Below, one piece after another: positions 6,584 to 13,637 of a DNA stretch of 15,776 bases (positions within the stretch are counted from its first letter, which is position 1; every line of letters starts with the position of its first letter). The notes beneath the pieces were generated by a model, which saw only the letters and a list, made by a program, of their open reading frames with translations, did not search any database and was not told the DNA's origin. Both the position numbers and the translations under genes were made by a program. This stretch comes from Clostridia bacterium (GTDB taxonomy: Bacteria > Bacillota > Clostridia > Oscillospirales > Ruminococcaceae), in contig JAGKVC010000063.1 of NCBI GenBank assembly GCA_021152595.1, positions 1 to 15,776 of the forward strand, written 5' to 3'.

Positions 6584-7713
6584 ACCAGACTTTTTATGAT
6601 CTGATTGATCTGTGCAGATGCGCAGTAAACGGTACGATTCTGCCCAGAAGCAGATGCGATCAGATGCATATGGAAAACCTGTATGCTGTGGCAGAATATC
6701 ACAGCCTGACAGCAATCGCAGCATATGCGCTGGAATGTGCAGGCGTGCAAGAGACGCAATTCTGCACAGCGAAAGCAAAAGCATCCAGAAAAAATATCTA
6801 TCTGGATATTGAACGGAAAAAGCTGTTCTCTTTCTGTGAACAGAATGGGATATGGTATATGCCCCTAAAGGGCTGTATACTGAAAGAAATGTATCCGGAT
6901 TTCAGTATGCGCCAGATGGCGGATAATGATATTCTGTTCGATGAAAAATTTCGGTCTGCGATCAGGCAATACTTTATTGATCACCAATATACAGTGGTAA
7001 GCTATTTGCAGGTGAACCACGATGCTTATGAAAAGCCGCCGGTGCTGAACTTTGAAATGCATACGGCTCTGTTCGGAGTGGTGCATAATCAGGAGTGGGC
7101 AGAATACTACAAGAACATCAAGGAAAAACTGACCAAGGACAAAGACAATCAGTACGGGTATCATTTTTCAGATGAAGACTTTTATATATACATCATTGCC
7201 CACGAATACAAACATTACATCATGGGCGGTACGGGTCTGCGTTCACTGCTTGACCGTTATGTTTATTTACGGGCAAAGCAGGAAACGATGGACTGGTCGT
7301 ATGTTTCTGCAGAATGCCAGAAACTTGGGATAGGAGATTTTGAACAGCAAAGTCGGAAGCTGGCGCAGGCAGTATTTGGTGAAGGTTCTGCTGCATTATC
7401 CGATGCAGAGGAACAGATGCTTGGGTACTATCTGAAATCAGGGACGTACGGCACGATGAAACAGTTTGCACAGGGAAAGATCACGCGATTCCAGCAGCAA
7501 ACCGGAAGTACATCACGGCTTAAATATATTTGGTACAGGCTCTTTCCACCTATGGAGATATATGAAAAATACTACCCCTTTTTCTATCGGAATAAATTGT
7601 TATTGCCCGTGGGATGGGGATATCGCCTGATCAGAGGCATGGTGAAAAACAGAAAAAAGGTGCAGTGGGAAATGAAGTATTTATATCACACGGATGATGA
7701 AACACAACTGTAA
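6580..7713 (+). CDS. Nucleotidyltransferase-family protein (PF14907-type, as in lasso clusters)
   Basis: This 377-residue protein carries the family core WYMPLKGCILKEMYPDF (92-108) followed by SMRQMADNDILF (109-120), with Asp115 and Asp117 as the likely metal ligands, and HEYKHYIMGG with LRSLLDRY about 100 residues later. This pattern belongs to the uncharacterised nucleotidyltransferase family found in paeninodin-type lasso clusters, thought to modify the peptide or a sugar; the reaction is not settled. It is the last gene of the operon, coupled to the ABC gene by an ATGA overlap (6580-6583). The catalytic motif reads DND rather than the common DxD with a hydrophobic middle residue. No good terminator follows; the insertion-sequence scar begins about 65 bases on, so the original 3' end of the operon may be lost. 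Confidence 0.75.
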   Translation: MNQTFYDLIDLCRCAVNGTILPRSRCDQMHMENLYAVAEYHSLTAIAAYALECAGVQETQFCTAKAKASRKNIYLDIERKKLFSFCEQNGIWYMPLKGCILKEMYPDFSMRQMADNDILFDEKFRSAIRQYFIDHQYTVVSYLQVNHDAYEKPPVLNFEMHTALFGVVHNQEWAEYYKNIKEKLTKDKDNQYGYHFSDEDFYIYIIAHEYKHYIMGGTGLRSLLDRYVYLRAKQETMDWSYVSAECQKLGIGDFEQQSRKLAQAVFGEGSAALSDAEEQMLGYYLKSGTYGTMKQFAQGKITRFQQQTGSTSRLKYIWYRLFPPMEIYEKYYPFFYRNKLLLPVGWGYRLIRGMVKNRKKVQWEMKYLYHTDDETQL

Positions 7714-7778
7714 ACATCATCTGCAAAACGGTTTACAAGGATACGATGCCAATGCCGAACATCTTGCATGAAAAGCGT

Positions 7779-8066
7779 TTAGTCTTTGCCTGAGTGTGGC
7801 GTGAATATCGCAATGGCTTTTTTTAGGATTAGATTTTCCTCTTCCAACTGAGCGTTTCTCTTTTGCAAAGCTTTGATCTGCTCAGCGGTAATGAGCGTAT
7901 CGCCATCCAGCCTCACTGCGGAATACTGTTTGATCCATTTGGCTAAGGCGCTGTGGGACACGCCGTATTTCTATTCGATCTCGGCGTAGCTTTTGCCGTT
8001 TTGACGCAGATTTACAATTGTTTTCTTGAATTCTTCCGAGTAACGGGGGCTTTTCTTTCCAACCAT
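7779..8066 (-). pseudogene. IS3-family orfA with internal amber codon
   Basis: Read through one stop, the frame gives 95 codons that start MVGKKSPRYSEEFKKTIV, continue with the helix-turn-helix (NGKSYAEIE, stop, KYGVSHSALAKWIKQY) and end in the leucine-zipper part QLEEENLILKKAIAIF typical of IS3-family OrfA. The TAG at 7971-7973 splits the DNA-binding motif. AGGAGG precedes ATG 8066. A restart at 7961 would lack the first helices. Together with the absent orfB this makes it a dead transposase. It is a different OrfA from the fragment at 2654-2734. Confidence 0.75.
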
Positions 8067-8093
8067 TTCTTTTTCCTCCTGGCGTTTTATTCT

Positions 8094-8122
8094 ATTATAC
8101 CTTCTCTTTCCTTTTTTGTCCA
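8094..8122 (-). promoter_or_regulatory. Promoter of the IS3 orfA remnant
   Basis: Minus strand: -35 TGGACA (8117-8122), 17-base spacer, consensus -10 TATAAT (8094-8099), just inside the element end. Its transcript would run towards, and antisense to, the 3' end of the nucleotidyltransferase gene. Confidence 0.65.
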
Positions 8123-8174
8123 CTTTTTAGTATAGTACCAGTTTGACGGTTACCCAGTAACCGCATAAGAACAT

Positions 8175-8209
8175 GAAAAAGGGACACTGCACAAATGCTG
8201 CAGTGCCCC
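8175..8209 (-). terminator. Terminator of the adhesin-peptide operon
   Basis: On the minus strand GGGGCACTGCA (8199-8209) pairs with TGCAGTGTCCC (8181-8191) around a 7-base loop, followed by TTTTTC (8175-8180). One pair is a G-U that exists only in the minus-strand RNA, which fixes the direction. It lies 15 bases after the stop of the 34-codon peptide. Confidence 0.8.
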
Positions 8210-8224
8210 TCTTTCAATATGCCC

Positions 8225-8329
8225 TTACAAGATCGGCTGTTCGGGCAATGTGATGTCGCTAGTTGTGATCACATCTTCTACATCAAATGCAACGATCTCA
8301 ATCTCAGCCTGTTCGTATTTCTCTTTCAC
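8225..8329 (-). CDS. 34-residue RiPP-precursor-like peptide
   Basis: A GTG-started reading frame lies 14 bases after the adhesin stop and 15 bases before a terminator, with a near-perfect GGAGGT (8337-8342) placed 7 bases before GTG 8329. A second in-phase GTG at 8336-8338 overlaps that binding site and is unlikely. The peptide starts MKEKYEQAEIEIVAFD (1-16), continues VEDVITTSD (17-25) and ends ITLPEQPIL. Tyr5-x-x-Ala8-x-Ile10 resembles the YxxPxL motif that lasso B1/PqqD-type proteins bind in leader peptides. The acidic DVITTS segment supplies Thr22, Thr23 and Ser24 as possible kinase targets. No Cys is present, so lanthipeptide or ranthipeptide chemistry is unlikely. It is too short to be a folded enzyme. 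The gene itself is well supported; the precursor role is inferred from motif and neighbourhood. Confidence 0.65.
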   Translation of the reverse strand: MKEKYEQAEIEIVAFDVEDVITTSDITLPEQPIL

Positions 8330-8343
8330 GATTTTCACCTCCA

Positions 8344-11300
8344 TTATCCAATAAGATAGGCCTCTGCTGTCTGATGATAATCATACATCGCATTGATCAC
8401 ATTGACAAGCGTCTGGTCGTAAGATTCGGCATTGTCCAGAACATTCTTCATATATGTAAATGCGCTGTATGCAAAGGTCGTGGTGTTGGTCCCGTCAGAA
8501 ACAGTAACGCTGTACATTTCATCCAGATCCTGAGGGCGAATGTTTCTAAGGTAAATATAGTAGAAATCGCCGGATTTTTCCGGAGTGAGCACGGTATCTC
8601 CGCACTTGAAGGTATAATCCTGAATATCTGCGCCATCTTCCAGTTGATACTTCAATCGGATGGTCGTATATGCACCAATCTGGAGCGTTGCAGCTGTTAG
8701 GGTAACACCTGAGACGCTACCGTCCAGTTGATACTGATAGGACTCACCAATGCTTGCATTGACGGTATAATCGCCAACCGGCACCGCCAGATTATCTGTG
8801 TTCTCGCCGGTATAAAGCTGCGTGTATGCGCCATATTTCAGCATAGCGTCCACAAGTGCCTTGCTGCTGTCAGCTTCAGTCACATTTTCCCCATACTGCT
8901 GCACGGAGTAATTCACGCTGTTGCCGGTGGAACCGTCACTGTAAACCACCTGCGCTGTAATCACTTCAGCCATCTGGTCGGGACGAAGTTCAAGGCTGAA
9001 CTTGTATTTGCCCGCTACCTGAACGCCCTCGGATAACTTGATGATGACATCAAGACCTTGGGGGGAAGTGAAGTGGATAAATGCATCAACATCCGCCAGA
9101 GCCTCTTCAGAAAGCAGCAGATGATAGTTGAGGATCACGCCGTCGGTCATGGTCAGAGAAACGCTCTTGAAACCGTCTTTGCCGTTTTCCAGCGCAGCGC
9201 AGATTTTGCAGATGCCCGCTGATGTATAGTCATGCTCGGAAGCCGGAATCACCGTTGCTTCGAGGTTTTCAAAAGTATCTGTGCCCGCTTCATCCTTATA
9301 ATACACGCCATCTTCACGGGAACAAGTCCAGTACGCATAATTGCCGGAGTTAGTGCAGCTTGCAGCATTGGCAGGATGCTCTGTCATATCGTGGCCATGC
9401 GCCGGAATGACAGTTGCTGCAAGGTTTTCAAAGGTATCTGTGCCAGCTGCGTCCTTGTAGTAAATGCAATCTTCACAGGAACAAGTCCAGTACGAATAAT
9501 TTCCAGGATTTGTACAAGTAGCAGCATTTGCAGGATGCTCCGTCATATCGTGGCCGTGAGCCGGAATCACCGTTGCTGCGAAGTCTGCAAAGGTTTCGGT
9601 ACCGGCTTCGTCTTTGTAGTATACGCCGTTTTCATGGGAGCAAGTCCAGTACGCATAATTGCCGGAGTTAGTGCAGCTTGCAGCATTTGCAGGATGCTCT
9701 GTCATATTGTGAACTGCATAAACCGGGGCATTTGTATTCGAATACCCTTTGCTGGCAGTGCCCGGATTTCCCTTACAGCCTGCATAGACATCAATCTGAT
9801 AAACCTTTTTCGTGCCGTCAAGAACGGGGTAAGCATCTGTGCCGATTTTCTGTCCCCAGACAGAGCCGTTGTCGCCCTCTGCAAGGAGATACGCCACCTC
9901 GCCGCTGGCAAACTGCTCTGGAGTTTTGGGAGTTGCGAGTCCATCCGTGGTTGCCTGCGTAGGAACCGTAGGTGTTTGTGTGGATGTCGATGTCGTTGTG
10001 AGGCTTGGTATCACGATACCGGGCATTTCACGGGTGGTTGTGGTAGTTGTAGTGGTAGTGAGACGGGGAACCGTAATCTTCGGCTTTGTCGTAGTAGTTG
10101 TAAGTGTTATACTCGGATCAATCGGAATTACTGGTTGCGTAAGGATCGGAAGATCCTCCTCAGGTTGTTCTCCACTGTAATAGCAATTTGAAACCTTGCC
10201 GGAGTCAGCATATCCCACCACGCATGCAGTGTAGGTCTTTCCCTTTACGATACCCACATTATAGCAGTTTGTGATTTTGCTTGTGCTGCCGGGACCGGCT
10301 TCTCCGCACACGCCGCCTACATAACCGGAACCGTTGACTGTGGCTTGGTTATAGCAGTTTGTGATTTTGCCGTTACTATATCCGCACACGCCGCCTACAT
10401 TATTATTGCCGTTGAAATAGGAATCCACAACACCAACATTGGAAACACTGCTGCTTGTGCCTGCACAGCCGAACAGGCCAACAAATCTTGCGCTTGCATC
10501 GTTGACATACAGACCGCTGATGGTATGCCCCTGCCCGTCAAAGATGCCGGTGTATATGCGCAAATCGCTGTAACCGATGGGTGTCCAGCTTCTGAAGCTG
10601 CTTGTGTCGTCAGCAAGCGTACCGTCAGATTGCAGCACGCCGGTGTTCACGGTAATATCCGCTGTGAGCACTGCGTTTGCATTCTTAAAGCTTGTATGGT
10701 TATTTTTCACCTGATCTGCAAACCAGTAAAGTTGGTCTGCGTTGGCGATTGCATAAGTCTTGCAGACAGTACATTGATTGTTCTCACCCAATGAATGGCT
10801 TTCCGTGAAACCACAATCACTGCAGGAATGCGCATCCGCAGTAAATGTATAGTTATGCTCCTTTGCGTTTGTATTACCGTCGTTATTATATGTAACACAG
10901 CCAGTTGTTGCATAAACCTTTTTTCCACCTAAAACCGGGTAATTGTCTGTGCCTATGGTCTGTCCCCAGACTGAGCCGTCATAAGTGTCACTGCCTACCG
11001 TATAGCCCTGTGAAAGCCGATATGCCACCTCGCCTCTGTTAAACTGTACTGTAGCTTTGCCCTCCACATCTGTAGCTGTGCCTCCTAGTGAGCTGCCGAT
11101 AGCATTTCCACTGTATTTATCGCTGTCAAAATAGCAGTTTGCGATTCTGTAGCAAATAAATCCACACACGCCGCCAACTTCTTTTGTACCGCTGACTGCC
11201 CCTGTGTTATAGCAGTTTGTGATTGTGCCTCCAAAATTATATCCGCACACGCCTCCGATAGTTTCTGTTCCGCTGACGGTGCCTGTGTTATAGCAGTTTG

Positions 11301-12762
11301 TGATTGTGCTGTAGTCATAATTATATCCGCACACGCCTCCGATAGTTTCTGTTCCGCTGACTGTGCCAGTGTTGTAGCAGCTTGTGATTGTACCGTCATT
11401 AAATCCACACACGCCGCCGACATCGCTTGTTCCACTGACTGCACCTGTGTTATAGCAGCTTGTAATTGTGCATTTAGTTGCATTCCATCCGCACACGCCG
11501 CCGACACAACTTGTTCCGCTGACTGTGCCTGTGTTATAGCAGCTTGTGATTGTACCGCCATTAAATCCGCACACGCCGCCGACATTTTTATAGCCTTTGA
11601 AATAGGAATCCACAACACTAACATTTTTTACTGTGCCATTGTTATAACCGAATAAGCTGACATCGTTTACAGTTGAATCATTGAAATACAATCCTCTTAT
11701 GGTATAATTCTGTCCGTCAAATGTGCCGCTGTATGCGTTGAAAACGCTGTTACCGATAGGCGTCCAGCTTGTAAAGCGTGTGCCGTTTGACACATTGCCG
11801 TAAGCGTCAAAAGTCATAGAACCAAGCAAATTGCTGTTCACGGTAATATCCGCTGTGAGAACTGCTCTTGCACTTCCAAAGTTACTATTATCGTTGTTTA
11901 CCTTATACGCAAACCAGTAAAGCTCTCCAGCTGTTCCTATCTGATACACATTGTTGACTACTGATGGCTCTTTTGGTGTTGTGTCTTCCACCCCACAGCG
12001 AGTGCATAATCCGTCTTCACCAAAATCATGTCCCCAAGCCTCAGCAGTTGGAACTTTCTTCTGCCAATGGCATATTGAACATTCATTAACGTCATAGCCG
12101 CCCTTGATACAGGTCGGATCAATGGTATCACTTATTTCCCATTCATGCACACAATGCGTCAGTATGAATTCGCTCATCTGCATTACATCTGAACCTTGTG
12201 TTGCTGTGATTTCCAGCTTGAAGTACTGATACTTTGTCGATGTAGAACCCGTTAATTTATCATATACATATTTTGTATAGTTTTCATCCTCCAATTGCTC
12301 ATCATCTGTAACAGCATCAATTACTTTCCAGCTTGTGGTATCCTTGCCCTCTTCTGAGTTAGCAATTGCATCATTGCATCCATACAGTGTCCAGCTTTTG
12401 GGGTTTCTTCCGGTAAATGTTTTATTGTCATTGCCCGTGACGATGGAATAGCCCGTAACCAATATGGGTTCTGATGCACTAAAAATGATGTAAGCACTTG
12501 AAAAATTCGTAACACACCATTTTGAATAATCACTTGTATCAGTGCTGGAATATTTTCCGTCAATAAGACTTGCATAACCCTCACTGCCATCGGCAGCGAC
12601 TCCGGCTGTACCCACAGTTGCCGTGAAAGTTACGCCTTCCGCACTTGCTTTCAGTCCGGAGTAGGTGCTGAATGTTCCGCCGGGGAAATAAAGCAGCATG
12701 GATAAAACCATTGCCACCACGGACAGAAACGCTGTGGTTTTCTTTACCTGTGTGTTTGCCAT
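8344..12762 (-). CDS. Giant secreted multidomain adhesin-like protein (discoidin-like, GLUG repeats)
   Basis: 1472 residues. Start: ATG 12762, with ACAGGAGGAAC directly upstream; an ATG 18 bases earlier lies on the wrong side of that site. Residues 5-45 form a signal peptide (KK, then AFLSVVAMVLSMLLYF, cleavage after ASA). About 45-205 looks like an F5/8-type C (discoidin) domain with CVTNF, SWTLYG and YFKLEI. A short Cys/His segment follows (CSICHWQKK, CTRCG). Two blocks then begin with a YWFA segment and carry GLUG-type repeats (about 390-545 and 785-860). A Thr/Pro linker spans about 877-935. Three 53-residue repeats span about 1015-1173. A C-terminal beta-rich region (1197-1472) ends in helical pairs LVDAMLKYGAYTQLY and LVNVINAMYDYHQTAEAYL. 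No LPXTG, dockerin or S-layer anchor is visible, so it may be released or held non-covalently. It probably binds glycans or surfaces. It lies between a TetR-type gene and the 34-residue peptide gene. Confidence 0.85.
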   Translation of the reverse strand: MANTQVKKTTAFLSVVAMVLSMLLYFPGGTFSTYSGLKASAEGVTFTATVGTAGVAADGSEGYASLIDGKYSSTDTSDYSKWCVTNFSSAYIIFSASEPILVTGYSIVTGNDNKTFTGRNPKSWTLYGCNDAIANSEEGKDTTSWKVIDAVTDDEQLEDENYTKYVYDKLTGSTSTKYQYFKLEITATQGSDVMQMSEFILTHCVHEWEISDTIDPTCIKGGYDVNECSICHWQKKVPTAEAWGHDFGEDGLCTRCGVEDTTPKEPSVVNNVYQIGTAGELYWFAYKVNNDNSNFGSARAVLTADITVNSNLLGSMTFDAYGNVSNGTRFTSWTPIGNSVFNAYSGTFDGQNYTIRGLYFNDSTVNDVSLFGYNNGTVKNVSVVDSYFKGYKNVGGVCGFNGGTITSCYNTGTVSGTSCVGGVCGWNATKCTITSCYNTGAVSGTSDVGGVCGFNDGTITSCYNTGTVSGTETIGGVCGYNYDYSTITNCYNTGTVSGTETIGGVCGYNFGGTITNCYNTGAVSGTKEVGGVCGFICYRIANCYFDSDKYSGNAIGSSLGGTATDVEGKATVQFNRGEVAYRLSQGYTVGSDTYDGSVWGQTIGTDNYPVLGGKKVYATTGCVTYNNDGNTNAKEHNYTFTADAHSCSDCGFTESHSLGENNQCTVCKTYAIANADQLYWFADQVKNNHTSFKNANAVLTADITVNTGVLQSDGTLADDTSSFRSWTPIGYSDLRIYTGIFDGQGHTISGLYVNDASARFVGLFGCAGTSSSVSNVGVVDSYFNGNNNVGGVCGYSNGKITNCYNQATVNGSGYVGGVCGEAGPGSTSKITNCYNVGIVKGKTYTACVVGYADSGKVSNCYYSGEQPEEDLPILTQPVIPIDPSITLTTTTTKPKITVPRLTTTTTTTTTREMPGIVIPSLTTTSTSTQTPTVPTQATTDGLATPKTPEQFASGEVAYLLAEGDNGSVWGQKIGTDAYPVLDGTKKVYQIDVYAGCKGNPGTASKGYSNTNAPVYAVHNMTEHPANAASCTNSGNYAYWTCSHENGVYYKDEAGTETFADFAATVIPAHGHDMTEHPANAATCTNPGNYSYWTCSCEDCIYYKDAAGTDTFENLAATVIPAHGHDMTEHPANAASCTNSGNYAYWTCSREDGVYYKDEAGTDTFENLEATVIPASEHDYTSAGICKICAALENGKDGFKSVSLTMTDGVILNYHLLLSEEALADVDAFIHFTSPQGLDVIIKLSEGVQVAGKYKFSLELRPDQMAEVITAQVVYSDGSTGNSVNYSVQQYGENVTEADSSKALVDAMLKYGAYTQLYTGENTDNLAVPVGDYTVNASIGESYQYQLDGSVSGVTLTAATLQIGAYTTIRLKYQLEDGADIQDYTFKCGDTVLTPEKSGDFYYIYLRNIRPQDLDEMYSVTVSDGTNTTTFAYSAFTYMKNVLDNAESYDQTLVNVINAMYDYHQTAEAYLIG
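9242..9718 (-). repeat. Three tandem 159-bp coding repeats
   Basis: Units 9242-9400, 9401-9559 and 9560-9718 are nearly identical in length and sequence. Each encodes HDMTEHPANA, then CTN.GNY.YWTC, YYKD.AGT and an ATVIPA end, with two conserved Cys per unit. High DNA identity suggests recent duplication or conversion and a potential for copy-number change. Confidence 0.85.
10180..10408 (-). repeat. Second GLUG-type repeat block in the adhesin
   Basis: About three units of the form NVGGVCGYSNGKITNCYN, each with Cys in the GGVCG turn and in the NCYN turn; the last unit is degenerate (CVVGYADSGKVSNCYY). It follows a second copy of the LYWFADQV segment, so the whole YWFA-plus-GLUG module appears duplicated. 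Confidence 0.75.
11129..11592 (-). repeat. First GLUG-type repeat block in the adhesin
   Basis: Six units of about 23-26 residues of the form VGGVCGFN..TITSCYNTG.VSGT. At the DNA level the phrase GTTATAGCAG(T/C)TTGT(G/A)ATTGT recurs on the plus strand. Two Cys per unit are kept at fixed places, where ordinary GLUG repeats usually have aliphatic or small residues. Confidence 0.8.
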
Positions 12763-12834
12763 AAAAGTTCCTCCTGTCAAAATTGAGATTGGTTATACAC
12801 AGCGATCAGATCGCCCTATACACTGTGTTCCAGC

Positions 12835-13341
12835 TCATTTCTGAGCCCCGGCACGATGCTTCTCCATCAACAATTCAATGCTCTCTTTCAGCACTGCAAT
12901 CTGTGATTTGAGGTAAAATTCATCCTCAAACAATGCATAGTGCACGCTGGCACGAACAAGCATATAAATCAGCCCGGTCAGCCTCCGGTGGGGAATCCCC
13001 GACTTGCGCTCTAAGCTTTTGGCGTATTCAGTGTAACGCTTATCAGCACCCTGAAAGAATTTCTTCCCGTATTCCCTGTATTTCGGGTGCGTATAAATCT
13101 GATACATCAGGCGGTACTTCAATTCCTCTTCTACTCTGCTCATGCAATACTCAGTAGACTGAATAATCAGGTCGTCGAGGTTTTGAAAGTAAGAATACAG
13201 ATTCCCCGAAGAGATGCCGCTGGCCTCTACAAGTCCTTTGATCCCGGCACTGCATCATCCATGCTCCGCATAGCATTCAAAGCATTTTACCATGATGTGT
13301 GTTTTCTTTGCTTCGCGTTTTTTTGCTTTCGTCGTTTCCAT
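12835..13341 (-). pseudogene. TetR-type regulator interrupted by one TGA
   Basis: The frame from ATG 13341 to TGA 12835-12837 has 168 codons and a single internal stop, TGA at 13255-13257. Read through it, the protein starts METTKAKKREAKKTHIMVKC, has the TetR-type helix-turn-helix IKGLVEASGISSGNLYSYF (about 33-51), and then an all-helical ligand/dimer domain (ELKYRLMYQIYTHPKYREYG to the end). The stop falls just before the recognition helices. No frameshift or other damage is seen, so the mutation is recent, a sequencing error, or read-through. Translation could restart at ATG 13143, giving only the ligand domain. It lies 73 bases upstream of the adhesin gene, same strand, and its promoter holds a perfect palindrome, so it probably controlled itself and the adhesin operon. 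TGA is a normal stop for other genes here. Confidence 0.7.
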
Positions 13342-13390
13342 ATCATACCCTCACAAGTCAGAATTGATTGTTCTGTTAGATTACATCTGT

Positions 13391-13419
13391 ATTATACCAC
13401 AAAGTCGAAGAATTGTAAA
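13391..13419 (-). promoter_or_regulatory. Promoter of the TetR-type gene, probably also of the adhesin operon
   Basis: Minus strand: -35 TTTACA (13414-13419), 17-base spacer, consensus -10 TATAAT (13391-13396). The -35 lies inside one arm of the palindrome at 13410-13444. No equally good promoter is seen in the 72 bases before the adhesin start. Confidence 0.75.
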
Positions 13420-13444
13420 TATGTTTATAAAACATTTACAATTC
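13410..13444. promoter_or_regulatory. Operator-like palindrome
   Basis: Perfect 11-base arms GAATTGTAAAT (13410-13420) and ATTTACAATTC (13434-13444), 13 bases between them, with further partial symmetry inside (GTTT / AAAC). It covers the -35 box of the TetR-type gene, the standard arrangement for TetR-family autorepression. Confidence 0.7.
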
Positions 13445-13464
13445 AGGTTCTGCGGACATCATCT

Positions 13465-13554
13465 TGTACAGGAATTCCCGTCAGATCAGTCCTAACCTCC
13501 ATAGAATCTCTTTATTCGTCTTGCTATAAAGCGCACAAGGTGTACAGGAATTCC
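13465..13554. repeat. Two 14-bp direct repeats with internal palindrome
   Basis: TGTACAGGAATTCC occurs at 13465-13478 and 13541-13554, 76 bases apart. Each contains GGAATTCC, and the second sits within ACAAGG...CCTTGT (13535-13558). They lie between the TetR-type promoter and the prophage promoter and could be repressor operators or att-like repeats. Confidence 0.5.
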
Positions 13555-13571
13555 TTGTCCAATCTGGTGAA

Positions 13572-13600
13572 TAGACTTTACATTCAAGTGCTGGTATACT
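13572..13600 (+). promoter_or_regulatory. Promoter of the XRE-tail fusion gene
   Basis: -35 TAGACT (13572-13577), 17-base spacer, -10 TATACT (13595-13600), 38 bases before the ATG; AGGAGGT follows at 13623-13629. Confidence 0.55.
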
Positions 13601-13637
13601 GTCTGGTACAAACACATTCAGCAGGAGGTAATTTGCA

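Larger units (their letters stand above)
7779..8140 (-). mobile_element. IS3-family remnant (left end and orfA only)
   Basis: On the minus strand the element starts at 8140 with TGGTACTATACTAAAAAG, then promoter, ribosome binding site and orfA. No orfB sequence is recognisable between 7779 and the end of the nucleotidyltransferase gene at 7713, so about two thirds of the element is missing. It lies between the convergent RiPP-like operon and adhesin operon. Confidence 0.65.

Noticed and set aside
3493..7713. A bona fide lasso-peptide cluster
   Set aside because: No asparagine-synthetase-like cyclase, no B2-type protease and no lasso-type core (Gly1 with Asp/Glu at 7-9) lies in the window, so only a lasso-like set of parts can be claimed.
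9232..10191. A 319-codon plus-strand reading frame and several similar ones opposite the adhesin gene
   Set aside because: They are mirror frames of the repetitive adhesin coding sequence, lack ribosome binding sites, and give Cys/Arg-rich low-complexity proteins.
9960..11592. Repeated short units that could suggest a CRISPR array
   Set aside because: The repeats are in-frame protein repeats (GLUG units and Thr codons) with uneven spacing and no distinct spacers; no cas gene is near.
8344..12762. Cellulosomal (dockerin) or sortase-anchored protein
   Set aside because: The C-terminus has no duplicated Ca-binding dockerin loop and no LPXTG-hydrophobic-basic tail.
13255..13257. TGA in the TetR-type gene as selenocysteine or a reassigned Trp/Gly codon
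   Set aside because: No Sec insertion structure is evident, a DNA-binding domain has no need of Sec, and TGA acts as the normal stop in mntA, the ABC transporter gene and others here.
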